36,096 nucleotides of DNA from Flavobacteriaceae bacterium (GTDB taxonomy: Bacteria; Bacteroidota; Bacteroidia; Flavobacteriales; Flavobacteriaceae): contig CANJDA010000001.1 of NCBI GenBank assembly GCA_947472705.1, positions 1 to 36,096 on the forward strand, written 5' to 3'. The translations under genes were made by a program, and so were the position numbers. The notes below the pieces were generated by a model. The model made no database searches. It was not told the origin of the DNA and saw nothing but the letters and a program-made list of their open reading frames with translations. This document shows, in pieces, positions 1-6,630 of the stretch. Within the stretch, counting starts at the first letter, position 1. Each line of letters begins with the position of its first letter.

Positions 1-1
1 A

Positions 2-397
2 GGAGGGTCACTTATTACCGCTAATATTGCAAATGATTATAATCGAGATGTTTTTGCAGTTCCTGGTAGAGTTTCTGATAAATACAGTCAAGGCTGTAAT
101 GATTTAATAAAAACACAACGAGCCAATTTAATGACTTCGGTTTCTGATTTAGTTTATAATCTTAATTGGGAATTAAGCATCAACTCAACTCCAATAGTTC
201 AGAAACAATTATTTGTATCGATGGATGGTGATGAACAAAAGATTTACGATTACCTCCAAAAAAACGGAAAGCAATTGCTTGATATTGTAGCCCTAGAATG
301 TGGTTTCCCAATATTTAAAATTTCCTCAATTCTATTGAATATGGAACTTAAAGGCTTGATAAGGCCTTTGCCAGGAAAATTATTTGAAGCGATTTGA
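2..397 (+). CDS. dprA: DNA processing protein DprA, C-terminal part (5' end outside window)
   Basis: The open frame runs in from the left edge and ends at TAA-less stop TGA at 395-397. The first residues read GGSLITANIANDYNR and then FAVPGRVSDKYSQGCNDLI, which are the closing motifs of the DprA/Smf Rossmann fold that binds single-stranded DNA and loads RecA during natural transformation. The last 70 or so residues (from about 230) look like the winged-helix domain many DprA proteins carry at the C-terminus, with DYLQKNGKQLLDIVALECGF and a closing KGLIRPLPGKLFE. The ATG at 131 is internal and not the start. The missing N-terminal part must lie upstream. recA is about 6 kb away on the other strand, so they are not one operon. 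Family assignment is firm; an active role in transformation is inferred from the family. Confidence 0.9.
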   Translation, partial: GGSLITANIANDYNRDVFAVPGRVSDKYSQGCNDLIKTQRANLMTSVSDLVYNLNWELSINSTPIVQKQLFVSMDGDEQKIYDYLQKNGKQLLDIVALECGFPIFKISSILLNMELKGLIRPLPGKLFEAI

Positions 398-410
398 TTT
401 AAATTATATT

Positions 411-418
411 TACATTTG
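411..418 (+). promoter_or_regulatory. Putative -7 box for the 440-1378 gene
   Basis: TACATTTG matches the Bacteroidota -7 consensus TAnnTTTG and lies 21 bases before the ATG at 440. The -33 TTG is not well placed: the candidates at 384-386 and 394-396 give spacers of 24 and 14 bases. Confidence 0.4.
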
Positions 419-439
419 TTTACTACTACTTTGATAAAG

Positions 440-1378
440 ATGAATATAGAGGAATTATTAGATTATATAAAATCGAATCGATCAAAAATTAAAGGTATAA
501 CAGATGTTGATTTAATTCAAATTGAAGCACAAATAAAAGGTATCAAAGATCAGCATCCTGAATCAGATGAATTGGAAGCCTTTTTCAATCAAAACATAGC
601 CTTGAACAACTTCAATATCATCAGCAAACTGGTTCAAGTACAGCATGTCATTTCAGACGATTTTCTAAAAAAAATCACAATGCAGCTTATTGATAAACTC
701 GAAGAAGCAAAGCCAATTTTGACCCCACCATTTGGCGACTTTTCGAAAATTTTATTTTTGAAAGAAGCTGATTTTTATGTGTTTTTGAATCATATTAAAA
801 CTCCTGAGATTGAAGAAAAAGTAAAGGATGTTTTAAAGTTACTTATGGCTATTTACGAACAGGATTCGGGGTCAGAAATGGCAGGAAAATCTTTTATTGC
901 CTTGAATAATTTTGTGGCTATTGACGAGGAATTAGGTCAATTGATTAATGGTAATAAATTTTCTTCTGAAGTAAAAGCTAGCCCTTTCTTATCCAAAAAG
1001 GTTAAATATAATTTAATCTATTTAGTGGTATTTATTTTTGTTTCCTTTCGAGTAGCTTTATTTGTTAAAGAGTTGAAATACTTTAATAATTACAATACGA
1101 ATAATGATATGCCAATCGAGTACAAATCGGAACCACGAAAAATAGATCGCTATTATACAGATATGAAATTTAGAATTGATAGTTTCTTCGTTTTTTTGGC
1201 AGCTTATAATAAAGATGAAATAAAGCAATTGACCACTTTAGATAATTTAAAAACAGGAGAAAACCCTTTTGAAACATTTTATCAGAGCACGCCTCAAGGG
1301 GAAAGTAATAACTTTATTAAAGTCAAGAACAATACTAATTTTGACATGATATTGTTAGAAAATGCAACGGTTATTTGA
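440..1378 (+). CDS. Uncharacterised single-pass membrane protein, possibly frameshifted at its 3' end
   Basis: I do not recognise a named family. The 312 residues begin with about 185 mostly helical, charged residues (MNIEELLDYIKSNRSK onward), followed by one strong membrane segment at about residues 188-209 (YNLIYLVVFIFVSFRVALFV) and then about 100 polar residues that would lie on the other side of the membrane. I chose the ATG at 440 because it follows an A-rich stretch and a -7 box. A TTG at 416 in the same frame would fall inside that promoter. The frame stops at 1376-1378, and a second frame beginning 17 bases earlier appears to continue the same protein. See the next entry and the finding on the frameshift. 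Confidence 0.7.
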   Translation: MNIEELLDYIKSNRSKIKGITDVDLIQIEAQIKGIKDQHPESDELEAFFNQNIALNNFNIISKLVQVQHVISDDFLKKITMQLIDKLEEAKPILTPPFGDFSKILFLKEADFYVFLNHIKTPEIEEKVKDVLKLLMAIYEQDSGSEMAGKSFIALNNFVAIDEELGQLINGNKFSSEVKASPFLSKKVKYNLIYLVVFIFVSFRVALFVKELKYFNNYNTNNDMPIEYKSEPRKIDRYYTDMKFRIDSFFVFLAAYNKDEIKQLTTLDNLKTGENPFETFYQSTPQGESNNFIKVKNNTNFDMILLENATVI

Positions 1379-1661
1379 TACAATGAAAATTCCGAAAGCA
1401 GCTTATTATATTAAAGCAGGCAAGACTATAGAAGTCACTACAAGAGAAACAGATGCTAAAAGTGTTTTTAATTTTTATATAGGAAAAAAATTATCCTCTT
1501 TTCAAACCAATAGCAATCACATTTTTGTTAGAAACAAATCAATAATTGAATACCGATTTAGTGAATTACTCCCAACTACAATGACCATTTTAAGAACGGA
1601 TTATAGTTTGATAAATGACACCACAGTTTCATTAAAAAACGACACTTTTAAAATGAATTAA
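1362..1661 (+). CDS. Uncharacterised beta-rich protein; probable C-terminal part of the preceding gene
   Basis: This frame encodes up to 99 residues starting at an ATG that overlaps the preceding gene by 17 bases. After the first few residues it reads IPKAAYYIKAGKTIEVTTRE and continues as short alternating strands ending in SLKNDTFKMN. It has no signal peptide or membrane segment although the composition looks extracytoplasmic, which suits a C-terminal domain of the membrane-anchored upstream protein better than an independent cytosolic protein. Removing one T from the TTT at 1374-1376 joins the two frames into one protein of about 406 residues, reading NATVI then DTMKIPK. Both possibilities, a real overlapping gene and a frameshift, remain open. 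Confidence 0.5.
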   Translation: MQRLFDTMKIPKAAYYIKAGKTIEVTTRETDAKSVFNFYIGKKLSSFQTNSNHIFVRNKSIIEYRFSELLPTTMTILRTDYSLINDTTVSLKNDTFKMN

Positions 1662-1664
1662 ATA

Positions 1665-1700
1665 AAAAAAGTCTAAAGATGTGTTTTCTCTAGACTTTTT
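1665..1700. terminator. Bidirectional hairpin terminator
   Basis: AAAAAGTCTA at 1666-1675 pairs with TAGACTTTTT at 1691-1700, giving a stem flanked by A and T runs between the convergent genes ending at 1661 and 1722. Confidence 0.75.
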
Positions 1701-1721
1701 AAGTTATTAAAATTAACAGCA

Positions 1722-2138
1722 TTATTTTTTTGCTGCTATTTTTAGAATAAAAGTTTGTTCTATTCTATCTTCAGGGGGACCATTTGCTAATTTTACTTCG
1801 TATCCATCAGGAACTTCATTTATTTCTAAAACTTCAATGTTAATGAGGTTTTCAACCTTATACAATTTAGTGGTCTTTTCTTTTCCTAATTCGGTATCGG
1901 AAATGTATAAAAATTGCTTAGCTCCTTCAGGGTTTTCATCTTTATTATATCCCAAATCAGAATTAAGCACACAGGTTTTGAATAAATGGGTTTTAAAACC
2001 AAAAGAATTTATGGAGTAAACCTTGGCCATTACAGTACTTATTTCAGCACTTTTTACTTCAGTATATTTAATATCATCTTGTGCATAAGTAGTAACAACA
2101 AAAAGCGACATTAAAATGATGAAAACAGATTTTTTCAT
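1722..2138 (-). CDS. Small exported protein of unknown function
   Basis: The 138-residue product starts MKKSVFIILMSLFVVTTYAQ, a textbook type I signal peptide with likely cleavage after the AQ at about residue 20, so it is expected in the periplasm or outside the cell. There is no lipobox Cys. The mature part is about 118 residues, with two Cys, and looks beta-rich; I recognise no family. An in-frame alternative start 39 bases upstream would place charged residues before the signal peptide and overlap trpS, so the ATG at 2136-2138 is preferred. A well-formed promoter lies just upstream within the 3' end of trpS, so the gene can be transcribed independently of trpS. Confidence 0.75.
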   Translation of the reverse strand: MKKSVFIILMSLFVVTTYAQDDIKYTEVKSAEISTVMAKVYSINSFGFKTHLFKTCVLNSDLGYNKDENPEGAKQFLYISDTELGKEKTTKLYKVENLINIEVLEINEVPDGYEVKLANGPPEDRIEQTFILKIAAKK

Positions 2139-2155
2139 AAGAAACAGATTTTTAT

Positions 2156-2184
2156 CAAATGTATAAATTTTATTCAAATCCCAA
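2156..2184 (-). promoter_or_regulatory. Promoter for the small exported protein, inside the end of trpS
   Basis: On the minus strand TACATTTG (2156-2163) matches the -7 consensus TAnnTTTG, with a TTG at 2182-2184 separated by 18 bases, which is the canonical spacing. The box ends 17 bases before the ATG at 2138. Confidence 0.6.
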
Positions 2185-3147
2185 TTTTTCCCTCACTTTT
2201 TTTAAGACACCATTAGCAATATTTCCTGCTTTGGCAGCCCCTTGTTTCAATAAGGTATCAACTTCATTTTGATTACTCATATAGTAATTATATTTTTCTC
2301 TTTCGGTTTTGAATTTTTCAAGAATAAGCTCATATAAAGCTTGCTTGGCATGACCATAACCAAAGTCTCTATTGATGTTAGCATATTTAGTTTTCATTTC
2401 TGCAATCTGATCAGAACTAGCAATTAATTTATAAATGCCAAATATTTTGCAAGTATCCGTATTTTTAGGTTCTTCAAGAGGAGTACTATCGGTTTCTATG
2501 CTCATGATTTGCTTGCGTAAGCCTTTATCATCCAAGAAAATGTTAATGATATTGCCACGTGATTTACTCATTTTTAAGCCATCTGTTCCGGGAACGTACA
2601 TGGTTTCTTCTTTAATTTTTCCTTCTGGAATTACAAAAGTTTCACCCATACGATGATTGAATCTAGACGCAACATCACGAGTAAATTCGATGTGTTGCAT
2701 CTGGTCTTTTCCAACAGGAACAAACTCGGCATCATACAGTAAAATATCTGCAGCCATAAGCATAGGATACACAAAAATGCCAGAATTCACATCTTCCAAA
2801 CGATCAGCTTTATCTTTGAAAGAGTGGGCTAATGTTAAACGCTGATAAGGAAAAAAGCAGGTCAAATACCAAGACAATTCAGCTGTTTGCGGCACATCAC
2901 TTTGACGGTAAAAAATTACTTTATTTACATCCAAACCACAGGCTAACCAAACTGCGGCTGTACTATATGTGTTTTGACGAAGTTCATCACCATTTTTTAT
3001 TTGGGTAACCGAATGCATATCGGCGATAAACAAAAATGATTCATTGGAAGGGCTTTTGGATAATTCAATAGCAGGAATAATGGCACCTAATAAATTTCCT
3101 AGATGAGGCGTTCCTGTGCTTTGGATTCCGGTTAATATTTTTGACAT
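2170..3147 (-). CDS. trpS: Tryptophanyl-tRNA synthetase
   Basis: This class I aminoacyl-tRNA synthetase charges tRNA-Trp with tryptophan in the cytosol. The 325-residue protein, a normal length for bacterial TrpS, opens MSKILTGIQSTGTPHLGN, where TPHLGN (residues 13-18) is the family version of the HIGH motif, and has KMSKS at 192-196 in GTDGLKMSKSRGN. The conserved GKDQMQHIEFTRDVA segment (about 147-160) is also present. I placed the start at the ATG at 3145-3147; the in-frame TTG two codons upstream is possible but unnecessary. The gene is divergent from the plsC-type gene at 3221. The promoter of the next gene downstream lies in its last codons. Confidence 0.96.
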   Translation of the reverse strand: MSKILTGIQSTGTPHLGNLLGAIIPAIELSKSPSNESFLFIADMHSVTQIKNGDELRQNTYSTAAVWLACGLDVNKVIFYRQSDVPQTAELSWYLTCFFPYQRLTLAHSFKDKADRLEDVNSGIFVYPMLMAADILLYDAEFVPVGKDQMQHIEFTRDVASRFNHRMGETFVIPEGKIKEETMYVPGTDGLKMSKSRGNIINIFLDDKGLRKQIMSIETDSTPLEEPKNTDTCKIFGIYKLIASSDQIAEMKTKYANINRDFGYGHAKQALYELILEKFKTEREKYNYYMSNQNEVDTLLKQGAAKAGNIANGVLKKVREKLGFE

Positions 3148-3167
3148 TTTCAAAATTTTTCTAATCG

Positions 3168-3175
3168 CAAAGTTA
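3168..3175 (-). promoter_or_regulatory. Putative -7 box of trpS
   Basis: TAACTTTG on the minus strand fits TAnnTTTG and lies 20 bases upstream of the trpS ATG. No clear -33 TTG is seen at the usual distance. Confidence 0.45.
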
Positions 3176-3207
3176 AACCTTTGTATTAAAAATTACACAC
3201 CTTTCAT

Positions 3208-3215
3208 TACATTTG
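3208..3215 (+). promoter_or_regulatory. Putative -7 box very close to the 3221 start codon
   Basis: TACATTTG is a perfect TAnnTTTG, only 5 bases before the ATG at 3221. Transcription would begin at or next to the start codon. The nearest upstream TTG (3181-3183) gives a long 24-base spacer. Confidence 0.4.
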
Positions 3216-3220
3216 ACACT

Positions 3221-3952
3221 ATGAGAGTATTGAAAATTATTTTTTGGACAATGTATCGCATTTGGTTTTACATTTTGATGGCGATTCCCATTATAGTAAT
3301 GTTCCCGTTTCTTTTCATATCCATCCTTTCAGAAAAATGGTATCCTTATTTTTTTGTTATGGCAAGAATTTGGGCCAAATTTATCCTATTGGGTATGGGA
3401 TTTTATGTTAAACTGGAAACAGAAGAAGAGATTGAGGAAGGTAAAAGTTATATGTTTGTAGCCAATCACACTTCGATGACGGATATAATGTTGATGCTTT
3501 CAGTTATCAAAAACCCTTTTGTTTTTGTAGGTAAAAAAGAGTTGGTAAACATCCCTTTATTTGGTTTTTTCTACAAACGAACCTGTATTTTGGTGGATCG
3601 AAGTAGTTCAAAAAGTCGTATGGCGGTATTTGAAAGAGCTCAAAACAGAATCAATCAAGGTTTGAGCATTTGTATTTTCCCAGAAGGAGGCGTTCCTGAT
3701 GAAAGCGTTATTTTGGACGAATTCAAAGATGGGGCATTTCGATTAGCAATTGAACATGAACTACCCATAGTGCCATTAACTTTTGCTGACAATAAAGAAC
3801 GGTTTTCATATACTTTTTTTAGTGGATGTCCTGGTATAATGAGAGCAAAAATCCATCACTTCTTTAACGTTAAAAATTATCCTAACAATAAAAAAATAAT
3901 AAAAGACGAGGTTAGACAAGTTATTTTAAATCAATTGCAAGCCTATAATTAA
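3221..3952 (+). CDS. 1-acyl-sn-glycerol-3-phosphate acyltransferase, PlsC family (first copy)
   Basis: This membrane enzyme family transfers a second fatty acyl group to lysophosphatidic acid, giving phosphatidic acid for phospholipid synthesis. The 243-residue product has a hydrophobic N-terminus (about residues 13-36) that anchors it in the inner membrane, the catalytic NHxxxxD motif as NHTSMTD (82-88), and the FPEGG acyltransferase motif at 153-157. The start at MRVLKIIFWT gives the normal family length; longer in-frame extensions overlap the trpS promoter. A paralogue lies at 7760. Other lysophospholipid acyltransferases share these motifs, so the acceptor is inferred. Confidence 0.9.
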   Translation: MRVLKIIFWTMYRIWFYILMAIPIIVMFPFLFISILSEKWYPYFFVMARIWAKFILLGMGFYVKLETEEEIEEGKSYMFVANHTSMTDIMLMLSVIKNPFVFVGKKELVNIPLFGFFYKRTCILVDRSSSKSRMAVFERAQNRINQGLSICIFPEGGVPDESVILDEFKDGAFRLAIEHELPIVPLTFADNKERFSYTFFSGCPGIMRAKIHHFFNVKNYPNNKKIIKDEVRQVILNQLQAYN

Positions 3953-3954
3953 TA

Positions 3955-3985
3955 AAAAAGAGCCCTAAACTTTAGGACTCTTTTC
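3955..3985. terminator. Hairpin terminator between convergent genes
   Basis: AAAAGAG..CCTAAA around 3956-3969 pairs with TTTAGG.CTCTTTT at 3971-3984 with one mismatch, flanked by an A run and followed by T's. Confidence 0.7.
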
Positions 3986-4038
3986 TGTCATTACTCGAAA
4001 GCAATAACACCACTTAACTAATTTTAAAATAATTTAAC

Positions 4039-5550
4039 CTAAAATTTATAACTAATTCCACTATATATTCCATAAACATAGGGCTTGAAATTCCCTGAGT
4101 TGGAGCTGAAAGTGTTTAACTGGTACTTGATAGTTGGCTCCACACTGAATTCAAAAGATTTCATAAAACCATATTTCAACCCAAACCCAAGGTTGGTACT
4201 GAAATGGACATCGTTTAAATTATTAGCTTTCCCTAAATCAGTACTAAAAGTATCAGAAACCGCAGTTATACTGTTTTCGTCTAAGAAAAAAGTGCTTATT
4301 CCTCCAATAATTTTAACACCAAATCGTTTATTAATCAAAGAATATGTTAGTTCTAGGGGGACTTCATAATAGCCTAATTTTTGATTTAGATAACCTTTGT
4401 TTTTATTTATTAAATCATTTTCAAAAGGCAATAGGGCGTTATTAATTTGATTGGCATCTTCAACTATTATTGGGGTGTTATTTGCTGATGCAGATATATT
4501 TGTTATGGTATTTGAATCAATACTCGCATAGAAAGCAATCCCATTAGTGTTATAATCAAACGACATTTTATTGATACCTGTTCGAACGGAATATTTGTTA
4601 TTTAAAGCATAACATACTCCCACTCCGAAACTGAAACTTGTATTGTATGTTTTTGAATTATCCTCAAAAGAAGGGTCAATAGGAGACCCATTGGTAACAG
4701 AACCTAAGAAAACAGGGGTAACATTTGAGGCAATCAGCCACCTGCTTTCTTTTGATTTCTGCTTTGTTTTGCTTTCTTTTTCATTAAGCAATTCTTCCAG
4801 AGCATTCGTAGTAACACCATTAATTTTAGTGGTGTCATTAACTTTCTTTTCAGTTGTTACAATTTTTGAGTTTGCATTAGTAGCGTCTTTTAATTCATCT
4901 AGATTTATAGATTTATTAATTGGAGATGAATTGTTTTTGGTTAAATTATTATCTGTTTGAATAATGTTTTTATTTTGATCAGAATCAGCTATTTGACTTG
5001 ATTTTTCAGTTATGAGAGAATTATTCTCCCAATTGTTAATATGCTTTTCTTCACATCTTTCATTCAATAAACGACTTGTTTTTGTTTTGTTTTGGGCAAC
5101 CTTTGTTTGTGTAGATTGAGAAACAATTCTTGTTTTATTTTTTTCTTCAGAAGCATTATTGATTTTCTTTTCAGCAACATTATTTTTTTCTTTTATAGCT
5201 GAATTATTGAACAACGTTTCCGAATTGTCTTTAATATCTGGTTTGACATTGTCGCTATTTTTTTTAGTATTTTTTATTATTTCAGGTGCTTCTGTATCCT
5301 TCGCATTTGTTTCAATTACAACCGCATTTTTTGTTTTAATTTCAGGCTGTAACCCTGGCATAACTAGCAATAGACCAATCAAAAATACAGCCGCTACTCC
5401 TGTAAGTTTCCACCAAAAAGGAATAATTCTTCTTTTTTTCTTTTCATCCAACTTTGCTTCAATATTTGACCAAGCAGATTCCATAGGAGTCGCTTCGAAA
5501 TCTTCGAATCTTTCTTGAAAAAGTCTATCTATATTTTTTCTTTCACTCAT
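4039..5550 (-). CDS. Dual-membrane anti-sigma-like protein: inner-membrane helix plus C-terminal outer-membrane beta-barrel
   Basis: The 503-residue product has three parts. Residues 1-43 are cytosolic and charged (MSERKNIDRLFQERFEDFEA), as in short anti-sigma domains that hold ECF sigma factors. Residues 44-65 form one membrane helix (PFWWKLTGVAAVFLIGLLLV). Residues 67-269 are a long Asn/Lys/Ser/Thr-rich linker likely to be disordered in the periplasm. Residues from about 270 to 503 look like an outer-membrane beta-barrel: alternating aromatic strands such as SFGVGVCYALNNKYSVRTGI and LGFGLKYGFMKSFEFSVEP, ending GIYSGISYKF with the terminal Phe typical of barrel proteins. It overlaps the ECF sigma gene by 4 bases (ATGA), indicating coupled translation. 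The layout matches the dual membrane-spanning anti-sigma (Dma) class reported from Bacteroides thetaiotaomicron. Topology is inferred from sequence only. Confidence 0.8.
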   Translation of the reverse strand: MSERKNIDRLFQERFEDFEATPMESAWSNIEAKLDEKKKRRIIPFWWKLTGVAAVFLIGLLLVMPGLQPEIKTKNAVVIETNAKDTEAPEIIKNTKKNSDNVKPDIKDNSETLFNNSAIKEKNNVAEKKINNASEEKNKTRIVSQSTQTKVAQNKTKTSRLLNERCEEKHINNWENNSLITEKSSQIADSDQNKNIIQTDNNLTKNNSSPINKSINLDELKDATNANSKIVTTEKKVNDTTKINGVTTNALEELLNEKESKTKQKSKESRWLIASNVTPVFLGSVTNGSPIDPSFEDNSKTYNTSFSFGVGVCYALNNKYSVRTGINKMSFDYNTNGIAFYASIDSNTITNISASANNTPIIVEDANQINNALLPFENDLINKNKGYLNQKLGYYEVPLELTYSLINKRFGVKIIGGISTFFLDENSITAVSDTFSTDLGKANNLNDVHFSTNLGFGLKYGFMKSFEFSVEPTIKYQLNTFSSNSGNFKPYVYGIYSGISYKF

Positions 5551-6098
5551 TTTGCAGAAGGAAAAGTTTTGTTTTCTTCGTTTTTGTATTGTTCTATTTT
5601 GTTTTTTAAAATCATTTTAGAACGAGCCAAATTTGATTTTGAGGTGCCGATGTTGATACTGAGCATTTCAGCAATCTCTTGATGTGAATATCCATCGAGT
5701 ACATAAAGATTAAATACTAATCGATACCTGTCTGGTAATTCTTGAATGATTTTTAATAAAAAATCAAGTGAAATACTTTCATCATCAAGATCAATTTCAT
5801 AATCGTCTTCAATTTCTTCATTTACAATACTTAAAAAGGTTTGGTTTCTGTATTGTTGTAATACATTGTTTATCATAATTCTTTTTAACCAACCTTCAAA
5901 AGAACCTTTAAATGAAAACTGTTCAATTTTATTAAATATAATTAAAAACCCATCCTGTAAATTGTCTTGAGCCTCAGTATAATTACGAGAATACTTTAAG
6001 CAAACAGCAAACAGTTTTGGCGAGTATAATCGATATAACTGTTCTTGTGCTTTTCGTTCGTTTTTATTGCAATCATTTATGAGTTGATTTAAATCCAA
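5547..6098 (-). CDS. ECF-type RNA polymerase sigma factor
   Basis: This 183-residue protein has the two domains of extracytoplasmic-function sigma factors. Region 2 is at about residues 20-90 (RLYSPKLFAVCLKYSRNYTE, then DNLQDGFLIIFNKIEQF and FEGWLKRIMINN). Region 4 is at about 115-170 (ELPDRYRLVFNLYVLDGYSH, QEIAEMLSINIGTSKSNLAR), a helix-turn-helix that reads -35 elements. The start is TTG at 6096-6098: the frame is closed by TAG eight codons upstream, and no ATG lies between that stop and the conserved N-terminus. It is transcribed after the lipoprotein gene (gap 22 bases) and overlaps the anti-sigma gene by 4 bases, so the three form one operon. Its partner is very probably the downstream dual-membrane protein. 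Confidence 0.93.
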   Translation of the reverse strand: MDLNQLINDCNKNERKAQEQLYRLYSPKLFAVCLKYSRNYTEAQDNLQDGFLIIFNKIEQFSFKGSFEGWLKRIMINNVLQQYRNQTFLSIVNEEIEDDYEIDLDDESISLDFLLKIIQELPDRYRLVFNLYVLDGYSHQEIAEMLSINIGTSKSNLARSKMILKNKIEQYKNEENKTFPSAK

Positions 6099-6120
6099 TT
6101 TTTTTAATTTGATTGGCTAT

Positions 6121-6540
6121 TTAATTTGTTACTGGGACTTCAAATTCTAAATAAATATTATTTCCATCAGTATCTTTACCTTGCCAAAACTTAAATATGT
6201 AAGAGCCATTTCCTGTTACTAAAAAGTTAAAAGTATAGGTAGCCATTTCATTCGTTAATTCTTGACAATTGTTTCTTTGTGCTACTGCATCTTCAACAGC
6301 TATGGTTCTTACATTACTTTCACTACCATTACCTTTTTTATAGTAAATAGTGTTGAAATAATGGCAAGTCGTTGGTCTTTTGTAATGTATAGTAATTGGA
6401 TAGGTATTACCCATGGTAAATTCGGAAGGAATGTCAACACTTTCAGTTGGTAATAATTCAAATAAATAATTATCACCATTATCAGTGGAACAAGAATTAA
6501 AAATAAAAAACAAGGCTATTAAAGGGATTATTTTTTTCAT
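6121..6540 (-). CDS. Small lipoprotein, first gene of the sigma/anti-sigma operon
   Basis: The 139-residue product begins MKKIIPLIALFFIFNSC, a signal peptide with a lipobox ending at Cys17, so it should be lipidated in the envelope. The residues after the Cys (STDNGDN) include acidic residues, which in Bacteroidota can mark surface export, but the match is loose. The mature part is a small beta-rich domain with two further Cys that could form a disulfide (in TTCHYF and NNCQEL) and a closing SYIFKFWQGKDTDGNN segment. No enzyme motif is visible and I do not recognise a named family. It leads the operon under an ECF-like promoter, so it may be a sensor component or a regulon member. Confidence 0.8.
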   Translation of the reverse strand: MKKIIPLIALFFIFNSCSTDNGDNYLFELLPTESVDIPSEFTMGNTYPITIHYKRPTTCHYFNTIYYKKGNGSESNVRTIAVEDAVAQRNNCQELTNEMATYTFNFLVTGNGSYIFKFWQGKDTDGNNIYLEFEVPVTN

Positions 6541-6562
6541 GATATAAATTGACTTTGCTTAT

Positions 6563-6590
6563 GGATGACTATATCTTAAATAGGTTGCGT
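6563..6590 (-). promoter_or_regulatory. Candidate ECF-sigma promoter of the lipoprotein/sigma/anti-sigma operon
   Basis: On the minus strand ACGCAACC (6583-6590) and AGTCATCC (6563-6570) lie 12 bases apart and carry the AAC and GTC cores common to ECF promoters. The -10 element ends 22 bases before the ATG. No TAnnTTTG box is present. The AAC-to-GTC gap of 14 bases is shorter than in classical RpoE promoters. Confidence 0.4.
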
Positions 6591-6597
6591 TAAGGTA

Positions 6598-6624
6598 ATA
6601 AAAAAACCCGAAATTTTCGGGTTT
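6598..6624 (-). terminator. recA: recA terminator
   Basis: AAACCCGAAA (6604-6613) pairs with TTTCGGGTTT (6615-6624). On the minus strand the stem is followed by a T run, beginning 6 bases after the recA stop codon. Confidence 0.8.
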
Positions 6625-6630
6625 GTTGTT

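Noticed and set aside
4643..5518. Hydrophobic-looking open frames opposite the anti-sigma gene
   Set aside because: They mirror the Lys/Asn-rich linker of the real gene; antisense of such codons gives Phe/Leu/Ser runs. No start context.
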